Shown here piece after piece: positions 7,138-15,611 of a stretch of DNA of 43,147 nt. Under the pieces are notes generated by a model, which saw only the letters and a list, made by a program, of their open reading frames with translations, was not told the DNA's origin and did not search any database. The position numbers were made by a program, and so were the translations under genes. Each line of letters opens with the position of its first letter. The stretch's first letter is position 1. Origin of the DNA: Bacillota bacterium (lineage in GTDB: Bacteria > Bacillota > Clostridia > Acetivibrionales > DTU013); assembly GCA_023411645.1 (NCBI GenBank), contig JAEYON010000105.1, positions 1-43,147 on the forward strand, written 5' to 3'.

Positions 7138-7707
7138 ATGGCTGCAGTAAAAAAGAAGCTAACCTTTGTAAACATCATCTTTTTCGTGATCTTTGGCGTT
7201 CTCACCGGAGTATTATGGGCATACGGAAGCCCTATCCCGCTTATACCGGGTGCGGTTCATTTCAGAACCTTTGCTTTTATTATCGTAGCAATCGGATTCC
7301 TATTCGGGCCTGTTACTGGATTTTTTGCAGGTTATATAGGAACATTGGTATGGGCGCTTCTTGGAGGCTATTTCATAGCTCCTCACACGCTGCTGGCTGA
7401 CGGCTTAACAGTAGGACTTAGTGCAGCGTTGCCTGCCTTCATTATGATGAGGACAAAAACACTTGATGAGTTGGTAGCAGAAAAGGGCAAATTCATATGG
7501 AAGTCCCTCTTCTGGTCAATCCTTTTTGGATGCCTTATGATTTTGACGACAAGCTTGTCTCTGTCGTTTTTCACCGGCCTCAGCTATTGGTATTGCGTGA
7601 CCTGGATCGGTATTGCCGATGTGGCACCGATTGCATTGACTCCTTTTGTTGTTATATTACTGGTTCCAAGACTTAAGAGAGTACAAACTATTATCCCGAG
7701 GATTTAG
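7138..7707 (+). CDS. ECF transporter substrate-binding S component
   Basis: This 189-residue, very hydrophobic protein has about six transmembrane segments, the usual size of an ECF S component. The N terminus carries short basic residues before helix 1, and the loop WAYGSPIPLIPGAVHFR resembles the substrate-side loop of S subunits. It would bind the substrate in the membrane and pair with EcfT and the fused ATPase. It is the last gene before a strong terminator, with GGAGG upstream of ATG. I cannot place it in a named S family (RibU, ThiT, QueT and so on). Purine regulation makes a purine-related ligand likely. Confidence 0.8.
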   Translation: MAAVKKKLTFVNIIFFVIFGVLTGVLWAYGSPIPLIPGAVHFRTFAFIIVAIGFLFGPVTGFFAGYIGTLVWALLGGYFIAPHTLLADGLTVGLSAALPAFIMMRTKTLDELVAEKGKFIWKSLFWSILFGCLMILTTSLSLSFFTGLSYWYCVTWIGIADVAPIALTPFVVILLVPRLKRVQTIIPRI

Positions 7708-7740
7708 TGAAACTTACTTACATATCGATTTAGTAAATTA

Positions 7741-7780
7741 CAAAATAACACATGTTATGCAGCATGTGTTATTTTGTTTT
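7741..7780 (+). terminator. Strong intrinsic terminator of the ECF operon
   Basis: A perfect 14-bp stem (CAAAATAACACATG with CATGTGTTATTTTG; loop TTATGCAG) is followed by four T. It closes the riboswitch operon. Confidence 0.9.
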
Positions 7781-7789
7781 AAATTTGAT

Positions 7790-7958
7790 GCTGTTCATTT
7801 TTTCATACCGGAGTATAATAGAACTGTACCCGCTGTAATCAGGAATGCTCTGGATGTCGGTTCATGGCTGTATGGCTGCCGTATACGGGAGGGGAGGCTA
7901 AATAAAGGCTTGACATGACAACAGAGTGAGGTTACCCCTATTCAAATGAGGAGCTACA
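7790..7958 (+). promoter_or_regulatory. Upstream region of the permease gene with possible structured leader
   Basis: A TATAAT lies at about 7814-7819, with only a poor -35 (TGTTCA, 16-base spacing). The following ~135 bases before the ATG are unusually G/C-patterned: CCCG near 7830 can pair with CGGG near 7886, and GGGG near 7890 with CCCC near 7935, close to the ribosome-binding site. I could not match this to a riboswitch class I know. It may be a cis-regulatory RNA or plain leader sequence. Confidence 0.35.
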
Positions 7959-9098
7959 ATGACGACAAAATATCGACTGCAATTAACCAATGTATTTGGG
8001 AATGTTTTTACTGTTATTAAAAAAGATGTAGTATTGACCACTTCTGTTGTACTGGCAATGGCAAGCTGCATCATTTCATTACCAAAAGCGGAATATATCG
8101 ACTTTAAAGTATTGGCAAGCCTTTTTAATATCATGATTATCGTTAGGGCCTTTGAGGAACTGCATCTGTTGGACAGGGTCTCTGCCCATATTTTGAATAG
8201 ATGCAGTGACAGCAGGAAAGTATCGCTTGTTTTGATTGTCTTAAGCTTTTTCAGCTCCATGCTTTTTACAAATGATGTTGCATTACTGACCCTTGTACCG
8301 CTGGCACTTGCCATTGGAGCAAAATCAGGTCTGGATATGCTTGTAACGGTCATCCTACAGACGTTGGCAGCCAACATTGGCAGCAGCCTGACGCCTATGG
8401 GTAACCCTCAGAACCTTTACATATTTTCCTATTTCAGGCTGAATGTCGGGGAGTTTTTTACGGTCGTAGGTGCGTTTGCAGTGTTGGGCCTGGTGTGGCT
8501 GGTTCTGTTGAATCGCAAGGTCGCTTTTATTAAGTTGGAGGTTTCATTGGATCTGATAGATATAAAGGATAAAAAGCTTGCTGTATTATGGGGAGCTGTG
8601 TTTTTTATCATTATACTGTCGGTATTCAATATCGTACACTATGCAATTGCATTTGCACTGACGGCTCTTGCGGCGCTTCTGATGAACCGGCAACTATTAC
8701 TGAAGGCCGATTATCCGTTACTGTTCACTTTTATCAGCCTTTTCATATTTATAGGCAATCTATCTAATATTCCAATGATTGATGCATTCATGAAGAATTT
8801 GTTAGGCAGCGGCGACTCAACTTATTTTACATCCATACTTCTAAGTCAGGCCATCAGCAACGTACCCAGTGCAATTCTCCTGTCGGGCTTCACAACGCAC
8901 TGGAGAGAGTTGCTTCTTGGCGTCAATGTAGGTGGAATGGGTACTATCATCGCGTCGCTCGCTAGCGTCATTTCATATAAACTATATATTGGCGCACATC
9001 CTGAAAACAACGGGAAGTATCTGACAAAATTCACTAGTTATAATCTTGTCAGCCTGGCGCTCTTTGCGCTATTGAATTATTTGTTTCTGCAGCTATAG
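7959..9098 (+). CDS. Ion-transporter-superfamily permease (SLC13/ArsB/NhaD-like)
   Basis: This 379-residue integral membrane protein has about ten hydrophobic helices. It carries the repeated hairpin signatures of the IT superfamily: FTNDVALLTLVPLALA and SLTPMGNPQNLYIF in the first half, and SNVPSAILLSGF in the second. Family members move di- or tricarboxylates, arsenite or Na+/H+ across the cytoplasmic membrane; the sequence does not decide which. It starts at ATG after GAGGAG. A fragment of a close relative lies at 88-215. It is probably transcribed alone from the region at 7790, and it converges on the DUF2935 gene. Confidence 0.85.
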   Translation: MTTKYRLQLTNVFGNVFTVIKKDVVLTTSVVLAMASCIISLPKAEYIDFKVLASLFNIMIIVRAFEELHLLDRVSAHILNRCSDSRKVSLVLIVLSFFSSMLFTNDVALLTLVPLALAIGAKSGLDMLVTVILQTLAANIGSSLTPMGNPQNLYIFSYFRLNVGEFFTVVGAFAVLGLVWLVLLNRKVAFIKLEVSLDLIDIKDKKLAVLWGAVFFIIILSVFNIVHYAIAFALTALAALLMNRQLLLKADYPLLFTFISLFIFIGNLSNIPMIDAFMKNLLGSGDSTYFTSILLSQAISNVPSAILLSGFTTHWRELLLGVNVGGMGTIIASLASVISYKLYIGAHPENNGKYLTKFTSYNLVSLALFALLNYLFLQL

Positions 9099-9117
9099 GA
9101 AGTCTCAAAATATTATT

Positions 9118-9861
9118 TTATTCAAAGGCCATAATTTTTTCCAAATAGTAATTTTCCTCTCTAATCATATGATCAGGAATTAGCGGCTTTAAAGTCCCCA
9201 AAATTCTGCATTTAAGCAGTAATTCTCTTATTCTATTTAGATAACATATAAATGCTTTGATTTCTTCCATTGCCTCTTTGTTAAGTTGTTTTAATGCTCC
9301 ATTGATAAGGCATGTTCTAACAAGCATCATACTAAGCTCATCTGCTTTTAATGTCAAATTGTTAAATCGTTTTTCAAATTCTTTTGCTTCCATTATCAGA
9401 GACTTTTCAATAGGATCTAGCTCACTTGCTATTGTTGCTGCATGCCCTGCTGCATCTGGAAGCCAAATCCTGTGAAGGTTCAGATTCTCTTCAAATAAAT
9501 TTAACTGAACATCATTTTTTAGATTCATGATCGTTTTATAAAACTGTATCGCTTCGTTTATCATATGATTATAGAATGTTGGAGGAAGACTTGAATTAAG
9601 CTGACACTGTAATGATCTTCTTAATAAAATCCGTTTAAAATTAATGAAGCTCAAAAGTAAACTCAAGCTTTGATTTAAGATAAGATTTAAATTTGTATCA
9701 TTTGCTTTAGATTGTTCATGCAATCTTATGAAGGACTCTTTATAAAAGTTAGCAAAATTGATCGCTTCATGCTCGTTGTAAGATAATGAAGTAAGTATAA
9801 ATTCACTATGGTCTCTCATTATCCCTGTCCAAAATCTCATTTCTATCTGCGGACTTAACAT
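9118..9861 (-). CDS. DUF2935 family protein
   Basis: This 247-residue, mostly helical protein opens with EMRFWTGIMRDHSEFI, the start motif I associate with DUF2935 proteins of Bacillus and Clostridium, which are built of two four-helix, ferritin/hemerythrin-like halves. The second half repeats a similar layout around LHRIWLPDAAGHAATI. His and Glu residues at helix positions (H18, E20, and H139 and later) could bind metal. There is no signal peptide. AGGAGGGG precedes the ATG. Function is unknown in the family; a metal-binding or sporulation-related role is only a guess. Confidence 0.8.
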   Translation of the reverse strand: MLSPQIEMRFWTGIMRDHSEFILTSLSYNEHEAINFANFYKESFIRLHEQSKANDTNLNLILNQSLSLLLSFINFKRILLRRSLQCQLNSSLPPTFYNHMINEAIQFYKTIMNLKNDVQLNLFEENLNLHRIWLPDAAGHAATIASELDPIEKSLIMEAKEFEKRFNNLTLKADELSMMLVRTCLINGALKQLNKEAMEEIKAFICYLNRIRELLLKCRILGTLKPLIPDHMIREENYYLEKIMAFE

Positions 9862-9987
9862 AAAACCCCTCCTGATACAATTATTATGTAGTATATGAAA
9901 TCAAGGCTGATATGGTCACATAACGTATTTTATGTATCACTGTATACAGAAAGTATGCCGGGTATTGAGACAAAGGCTGAAAACATA

Positions 9988-10017
9988 TTGAGCCACTGGG
10001 TTCTAATAGGGTATACT
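9988..10017 (+). promoter_or_regulatory. Candidate promoter of the first GH51 gene
   Basis: TTGAGC (9988-9993) and TATACT (10012-10017) are 18 bases apart, giving a start near 10024. This lies downstream of the longest possible TTG start at 10021 and so favours the ATG at 10072 as the real start. Confidence 0.55.
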
Positions 10018-10071
10018 TAATTGGGAAGTTCTGTGGAAGAAGTAAAACAAATAAAAAAAGATAAGGATACG

Positions 10072-11616
10072 ATGAAAAACATGATGAAAAGTACGATGAA
10101 AATAAACACAGCTGTCGAAAAATCAAAAATTGACAGGAATATTTACGGCCATTTTGCCGAGCACCTTGGACGGTGTATTTATGAAGGGATCTGGGTTGGA
10201 GAGGATTCAAAGATTCCAAATACGAAGGGCTTGCGTAATGATGTCATTGAAGCTTTAAGAAAAATTAATATTCCCATATTAAGATGGCCTGGCGGATGCT
10301 TTGCCGATGAATATCACTGGAAAGACGGCATAGGCCCTAAAGAAAAGCGGCCAAGGATGATTAATACTCATTGGGGCGGTGTTGTAGAAAACAATCATTT
10401 CGGAACCCACGAATTTATGGATCTATGTGATTTGCTTGAGACTGAGCCGTATATCTGCGGTAATGTGGGCAGCGGTACAGTCCAGGAGATGCAGGAATGG
10501 GTAGAATACCTTACCTTTGACGGTGAATCACCTATGGCTGATTTGCGAAAAGCTAACGGAAGAGAAAAGCCATGGAACATGAAGTTTTTTGGCGTAGGAA
10601 ATGAGAACTGGAGCTGCGGCGGCAGGATGCGTGCGGAGTACTACGCCGATCTTTACAGGCAGTATAGCCTTTATGTTAGAAATTACGGGGATAGCCGCAT
10701 TTACAAAATTGCTGCAGGTCCAAGAGGTGACAACTATCATTGGACTGAAGTGATGATGAGAGAAGCCGGGTATTTTATGGATGGGCTTGCATTGCATTAC
10801 TACACCCGGGTCAGAGATCACAGCATTGTTATTGAAAATGTTGACGGCAACAAGTTCTATTTTAGCAAGCCAAACCCGGATCGCGGATCGGCTGTAGACT
10901 TTGATGAAGAAGAATGGTTTACGATAATGAAAGCTGCTTATTTTACAGAGGAACTGGTTGAAAAGCATTCTGCAATTATGGACAAATATGATCCGGATAA
11001 GAAAGTAGCTTTGATTATTGACGAGTGGGGTACATGGTTTGATGTCGAGCCAGGCACAAACCCGGGATTCCTATATCAGCAAAATACTATGAGGGATGCG
11101 GTCAGCGCAGCAATCAGTCTTCATATATTCAATAATCATAGCGACAGAGTGAGAATGGCGAATATTGCACAGACTGTAAACGTATTGCAGGCTGTTATTC
11201 TAACAGAAGGTGAAAGGATGATATTGACACCTACATATCATATTTTCGAAATGTTTAAAGTTCATCAGGATGCCATATTGCTTGATTCAACCATTGAAAA
11301 GGGAACATATGAGCATGCTGGTGAAATTATTCCTCAGATTAGCTCGACCGCATCAAAAGATAAGGATGGAAAAATCCATATTAGTATTTCCAATGCAGAT
11401 CCGAAAAAAGGTGCTCATATCAAATGTGAACTGGAAGGTATAAAGGGAAACAAAATATCCGGAAGAATTCTTGCGGCGGAGACAATGAATGCGCACAATA
11501 CTTTTGAAATGCCTAATAGCGTATACCCTGTAGAGTTTAAGGGGATAAAGGCGGAAGATAATGGATTTAGTGCCGAACTGCCTCCTATGTCAGTGGTTGT
11601 AATAGAGGTAGAATGA
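10072..11616 (+). CDS. abfA: GH51 alpha-L-arabinofuranosidase (first copy)
   Basis: This intracellular GH51 retaining glycosidase removes terminal alpha-L-arabinofuranosyl units from arabinan or arabinoxylan oligosaccharides. The (beta/alpha)8 barrel carries the acid/base Glu in GVGNENW (E178) and the nucleophile Glu in IIDEWGTW (E318), with the family motifs LRWPGGCFADEYHW and NNHFGTHEF. The C-terminal beta domain is complete (514 residues; about 500 is usual). There is no signal peptide. I chose ATG at 10072 (AAGGA five bases upstream, and downstream of the promoter); ATG 10096 is also possible. It is clearly paralogous to 15777-17282. Confidence 0.93.
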   Translation: MKNMMKSTMKINTAVEKSKIDRNIYGHFAEHLGRCIYEGIWVGEDSKIPNTKGLRNDVIEALRKINIPILRWPGGCFADEYHWKDGIGPKEKRPRMINTHWGGVVENNHFGTHEFMDLCDLLETEPYICGNVGSGTVQEMQEWVEYLTFDGESPMADLRKANGREKPWNMKFFGVGNENWSCGGRMRAEYYADLYRQYSLYVRNYGDSRIYKIAAGPRGDNYHWTEVMMREAGYFMDGLALHYYTRVRDHSIVIENVDGNKFYFSKPNPDRGSAVDFDEEEWFTIMKAAYFTEELVEKHSAIMDKYDPDKKVALIIDEWGTWFDVEPGTNPGFLYQQNTMRDAVSAAISLHIFNNHSDRVRMANIAQTVNVLQAVILTEGERMILTPTYHIFEMFKVHQDAILLDSTIEKGTYEHAGEIIPQISSTASKDKDGKIHISISNADPKKGAHIKCELEGIKGNKISGRILAAETMNAHNTFEMPNSVYPVEFKGIKAEDNGFSAELPPMSVVVIEVE

Positions 11617-11639
11617 TATTTCAAATAAACAATTAAAAT

Positions 11640-11801
11640 AAGGAGCTTCTTTTATGGCAAAATCCGGATGGAACACCTTTGTGCATAGAAAGGGATTACT
11701 TTGGAAATATTCGGCCTGCAGGAAGAATTACTCCGGGACCTTTTGAAGGGATTGGAAGCAGCCCTCAAAAAATAAAAATTGCAGGATATCATTACAAATA
11801 G
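11640..11801 (+). pseudogene. C-terminal remnant of an unidentified gene
   Basis: One frame reads continuously for 53 codons to a stop at 11801, ending in a well-formed protein-like tail: it includes LWQNPDGTPLCIERDYFGN and then RPAGRITPGPF, and ends AGYHYK. It has no start codon; an in-frame stop lies just upstream. The composition looks like the end of a carbohydrate-active enzyme, but I do not recognise the family. It is best seen as the tail of a deleted gene left between the GH51 gene and the GTPase gene. Confidence 0.5.
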
Positions 11802-11831
11802 TCATTGATAATGATTAGGAGGAAATCAAAT

Positions 11832-11885
11832 ATGATAGTAGAATTAACTGGATATCTACGGTTAAGGGATAAAATAGAGGGATGA
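11832..11885 (+). CDS. 17-residue leader peptide overlapping the GTPase-nuclease gene
   Basis: An ATG preceded by AGGAGG at eight bases opens a frame encoding MIVELTGYLRLRDKIEG and stops with TGA, which overlaps the ATG of the next gene (ATGA at 11882-11885). The ribosome site is much stronger than that of the downstream gene, which has none at good spacing. Translation of the big gene is therefore probably coupled to this ORF. Leader peptides are known before tet(M)-type genes, and Rae1-type nucleases cut inside short translated ORFs, so a regulatory role is plausible. Whether it is translated is untested. Confidence 0.6.
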   Translation: MIVELTGYLRLRDKIEG

Positions 11886-14524
11886 AAAAATTGGTTGTAG
11901 GGATCGTAGCGCATGTAGATGCCGGCAAGACTACGCTATCTGAGAGCTTTTTGTATTTGAGCGGAAAAACGCGGAAATTGGGCAGGGTCGACAATCAGGA
12001 TGCCTTTTTGGATCATTTTGAACTCGAACGTGCCAGAGGGATTACGATTTTCTCCAAGCAGGCTCAGCTTGAGGTTGAAAATACAAATATAACTCTTCTG
12101 GATACCCCGGGCCATGTGGATTTCTCAACGGAGATGGAGAGAACCCTCCGGGTGTTGGATTATGCCATTTTGGTCGTCAGCGGAGCTGACGGGGTGCAGG
12201 GGCATACTAAAACCCTGTGGCGGCTGTTGTCTATCTACAGAATACCTGTTTTTTTGTTCATCAATAAGATGGACCAAAGCGGTACAGACCGGGAAAAAAT
12301 TATGAAGGAATTAAAAAAACAGCTGAGTGAAGCGTGTATCGATTTTGGACAGGAGGGATCGGACAGCTTTTACGACCAGTTGGCCATGTGTGACGAAGGC
12401 ATGTTGGACACCTATCTTGAAAACGGAAAGGTGGAGCTCTCGCAGATAAAGGAAGCCATCCGGAAGCGGAAGGCATTTGCGTGCTATTTTGGTGCTGCGC
12501 TAAGGCTGGAGGGCGTAGAGGATTTTTTGCATGGCCTTGTTAAATATGCTCAGTCCCCTTCTTATTCCGATAAATTCGGAGCGAAAATTTACAAAATTAG
12601 CAGAGATGATCAGGGCAATCGTCTGACCTACATGAAAATTACAGGCGGAAAACTCAGGGTAAAGGATGTTTTGACTAATGGTATTTGGGAGGAAAAGGTT
12701 AACCAGATACGATTTTATTCAGGTCAGAAGTTCGAAGCCGTCAACGAAGCAGAAGCCGGTACAATTTGCGCAGTGACCGGACTGAGTCAAACAAAGTCAG
12801 GAGAAGGGTTAGGGGCGGAGAAGGCTTCCGCTCCGCCCGTATTGGAGCCGGTTCTTTCCTACCGTATACTGCTTCCTGAGGGCTATGACTCGAGGGTGAT
12901 GCTTCCGAAGCTGCGTCAGATCGAGGAGGAGGATCCGCAGCTGCATATTCTATGGAATGAACAGACAAAGGAGATTCAGGTTCAAATCATGGGAGAGGTG
13001 CAGCTTGAGATTTTGCGAGATACGATTCAAAGCCGGTTTGATGTCGGAGTATCCTTTGACTCAGGCCGGATTGTTTATAAAGAAACCATTGCAGATGCGG
13101 TAGAGGGAGTTGGGCATTTTGAACCACTGAGGCATTACGCGGAGGTTCACCTGCTGCTTGAGCCGGGGGAGCGAGGAAGCGGCCTTCATTTTAACGAGCA
13201 ATGCAGCGATGACTTCCTTGGGAATAGCTGGAAAAATCTTGTCTTGTCACATCTGGAGGAAAAGGCTCATAAAGGTGTGCTTACCGGATCGGCTGTAACA
13301 GATATGACTATTACGCTTGTATCCGGGCGTGCAAATAACAAGCATACTCAAGGCGGCGATTTCAGGGAGGCTACCTGGCGCGCGGTACGCCAGGGTTTGA
13401 AGCAGGCGGAGTCAATCCTTCTGGAGCCTTACTATGCTTTTGAACTCGAATTGCCGGAGAATATGGTGGGACGTGCTATGACCGATCTGGAGAGAATGCA
13501 TGGAACATGCCGGATTTCAAGCATCAGCAGCGGAACGGCTGTTCTCGCGGGACACGCTCCCGTTGCTGCAATAAAAAATTACCAGATGGAAGTAACAGCC
13601 TACACCAGAGGGCTCGGGAGGCTCTTTTGCGCACCGAAGGGGTATGATATCTGTCACAATACCGATGAAGTTATTGAAGCAATAGGGTACGACTCGGAAA
13701 GAGATTTAGAAAATCCGACCGGCTCAGTATTTTGTGCCAATGGGGTTGGTTTTTTGGTTCCCTGGGATGAAGTGAAGAGGCATATGCATGTGGAAAGCTT
13801 CCTGCAGCAAAGGTCAGAACTGCCACAAGCGGCAGCGGAGCGTAATGCTGTCGTCAGTGATGACGGGTGGCTTGAGCCGGAGGAGGTTGATAAGATATTT
13901 AAGAAGACTTTTTATGCAAACCAAAAGGAAAAAACAATGTGGCAAAAACGCAAGCCCATAGTCGAGAAATATCTTGACCAGAACGCCTACATCCGTAAAT
14001 TGAGAGAAATCAAAGAGGAATATCTGCTTGTGGACGGCTATAATATTATTTTTGCGTGGCCTGACTTGAAGGAGCTTGCGCAGGAGAATATGGACAGTGC
14101 TCGATCAAAGCTCCTTGATGTACTCAGTAAGTACCAGGGTATTCGTAAGCAAACAATTATCGTTGTATTTGACGCCTACCGTGTTGCACGCCACAAGGAG
14201 GAAGTAATCGATTACGACAACATTCATGTTGTGTTTACGAGAACGGCTCAGACAGCGGATCACTATATAGAAAGGTTCGCCCATGACAATCAGAGCAAGT
14301 ACGATATTACAGTTGCCACGTCGGACGGCCTGCAGCAAATTATTATCCGAGGAGCAGGCTGTGCAGTATTATCCGCCAGAGAGCTGAGGGAAGATATTGA
14401 CAGGGTGAATGAAAGTGTTCTTCAGGCTTATAGGGATAAAAAACCGACAGACCGAAATGTGCTCAAGGATGCATTGTCAGAGGAATCCAAACAGCAGATG
14501 GAAGACATGTTGAACGATTCATAG
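11882..14524 (+). CDS. TetM-like ribosomal GTPase fused to an NYN (Rae1/YacP-like) ribonuclease domain
   Basis: This 880-residue cytoplasmic protein has two parts. Residues 1 to about 650 are an EF-G-like translation GTPase of the Tet(M)/Tet(P) group: G1 AHVDAGKTT (10-18), G3 DTPGH (74-78), G4 NKMD (128-131), then the EF-G-type domains II-V. Residues 714-855 form an NYN/PIN-like domain: LVDGYN (D718), VFDAYR (D764), QTADHY (D793) and ATSDGLQ (D815), as in B. subtilis Rae1/YacP, which cleaves mRNA in the ribosomal A site. The pairing puts a ribosome-clearing GTPase and a ribosome-dependent nuclease in one chain. Tetracycline resistance cannot be inferred. It starts by overlap with a 17-codon ORF. 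Confidence 0.9.
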   Translation: MKKLVVGIVAHVDAGKTTLSESFLYLSGKTRKLGRVDNQDAFLDHFELERARGITIFSKQAQLEVENTNITLLDTPGHVDFSTEMERTLRVLDYAILVVSGADGVQGHTKTLWRLLSIYRIPVFLFINKMDQSGTDREKIMKELKKQLSEACIDFGQEGSDSFYDQLAMCDEGMLDTYLENGKVELSQIKEAIRKRKAFACYFGAALRLEGVEDFLHGLVKYAQSPSYSDKFGAKIYKISRDDQGNRLTYMKITGGKLRVKDVLTNGIWEEKVNQIRFYSGQKFEAVNEAEAGTICAVTGLSQTKSGEGLGAEKASAPPVLEPVLSYRILLPEGYDSRVMLPKLRQIEEEDPQLHILWNEQTKEIQVQIMGEVQLEILRDTIQSRFDVGVSFDSGRIVYKETIADAVEGVGHFEPLRHYAEVHLLLEPGERGSGLHFNEQCSDDFLGNSWKNLVLSHLEEKAHKGVLTGSAVTDMTITLVSGRANNKHTQGGDFREATWRAVRQGLKQAESILLEPYYAFELELPENMVGRAMTDLERMHGTCRISSISSGTAVLAGHAPVAAIKNYQMEVTAYTRGLGRLFCAPKGYDICHNTDEVIEAIGYDSERDLENPTGSVFCANGVGFLVPWDEVKRHMHVESFLQQRSELPQAAAERNAVVSDDGWLEPEEVDKIFKKTFYANQKEKTMWQKRKPIVEKYLDQNAYIRKLREIKEEYLLVDGYNIIFAWPDLKELAQENMDSARSKLLDVLSKYQGIRKQTIIVVFDAYRVARHKEEVIDYDNIHVVFTRTAQTADHYIERFAHDNQSKYDITVATSDGLQQIIIRGAGCAVLSARELREDIDRVNESVLQAYRDKKPTDRNVLKDALSEESKQQMEDMLNDS

Positions 14525-14584
14525 CCGAGTGAAGGACATAATAAAGATTGTGATAATGTGAATTTGAATGCTGATCATACTTCT

Positions 14585-15508
14585 CTATTTAATAAGCTTT
14601 ACACCCTTTAACCCAAAATCAGTATGTGTTTCTCCCAGCTCACCTGTCATAATTGTTCTGATAAATTTTCCGGTAACAATAGAATTTCTTCCTTGTCCCG
14701 CAACCCCTATCAAAAAGAACTTTGCAAATCCTACGATTTTGACTTCACTTCTGCCATTAACATCTAGAGTTTCTACCATGATGACTGTTATTATTCTTGG
14801 GCAATCATTATCATAACGGTTATATGTACATTGGGGAGTATGAGTGCAATGGCTGATAAGCGTATTAATGCCCTGTGCGGTAGGTCCGCTCATATTGCCG
14901 GGTTCAGTATCCACAAAATCCCCTACTCGTAAATATCCGTTATATCCATCAATAATATTGCTTACATATGTACTCGCACCATTTCCGCCAAGAGCCAGCC
15001 CTCCATAATTACCATTACTGCCACTTCCGCCGCCTTCTTTCAAGGTGTATGTTTCTTCAAAATTAAGTGTTTGCTGCTCTATTGCAAATGGTCTGAGACC
15101 TTCATAAACGCCAATTACAGGAGCACATATCGCGACGGCTTCAGTTTCTACAATACCCTTATCAAATCCCAGAACTCTTGCAAAATAATAGTCCACTTCA
15201 GTATTTATAGAGACACTTATCTTAGTGTCTGAATCGGATACCACTATTTCAGCTTCCATGGGATCCACACCATTTTTCTCCAGATACTGGTTTGCTACAT
15301 TGATTGCATTGCTATTATTTATTATCAGCTCCTGCGCCCCGGCCAAAGCTGCTGCATCCGCCGCATTGCTGATTCTGCTTTTTTCAGATGTAATTACTCC
15401 AACATCAATTACCAGTGCGGTAAATCCCAGCAATACTGTCATACATAAAGCAATAATAATTGTTGCTGAACCCCTTTGATTTTTTAGGTGCTTGTATATA
15501 TTCCGCAT
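14585..15508 (-). CDS. TadG-like (Flp pilus/Tad domain) secreted or membrane-anchored protein
   Basis: The N terminus has NQRGSATIIIALCMTVLLGF and then TALVIDVG (residues 10-37), the TadE/TadG-type hydrophobic anchor, followed by SRISNAADAAALAGAQEL, the standard start of a TadG-like ectodomain. The rest, 307 residues in all, contains a Gly/Ser/Asn-rich stretch near the middle and four cysteines in a CTHTPQCTY...DCP region that may form disulfides outside the cell. I chose ATG at 15508 because GGAGGTGA lies just upstream. No other tad/flp gene (ATPase, prepilin, peptidase) is in the window, so this is an isolated member. Confidence 0.85.
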   Translation of the reverse strand: MRNIYKHLKNQRGSATIIIALCMTVLLGFTALVIDVGVITSEKSRISNAADAAALAGAQELIINNSNAINVANQYLEKNGVDPMEAEIVVSDSDTKISVSINTEVDYYFARVLGFDKGIVETEAVAICAPVIGVYEGLRPFAIEQQTLNFEETYTLKEGGGSGSNGNYGGLALGGNGASTYVSNIIDGYNGYLRVGDFVDTEPGNMSGPTAQGINTLISHCTHTPQCTYNRYDNDCPRIITVIMVETLDVNGRSEVKIVGFAKFFLIGVAGQGRNSIVTGKFIRTIMTGELGETHTDFGLKGVKLIK

Positions 15509-15578
15509 AATATCACCTCCATACAGAATTTTATCACGAATACTCATTTGACTTATATCAACCAAAATCACTAATTTA

Positions 15579-15611
15579 TAAAAAAAAGACCTATAAATAA
15601 ATTAGGTCTTT
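15579..15611 (-). terminator. Minus-strand terminator-like hairpin upstream of the TadG gene
   Basis: AAAGACCTA pairs with TAGGTCTTT (15603-15611 with 15585-15593), followed on the minus strand by a run of about eight T. It lies about 70 bases before the TadG start, with no minus-strand gene on its other side. It could end a short leader or small RNA, or attenuate TadG transcription. Confidence 0.6.

Noticed and set aside
11882..14524. Plain tetracycline-resistance gene tet(M)
   Set aside because: The protein is about 240 residues longer than Tet(M), ends in a nuclease domain, and sits among metabolic genes without mobile-element markers. Resistance cannot be claimed from the sequence.
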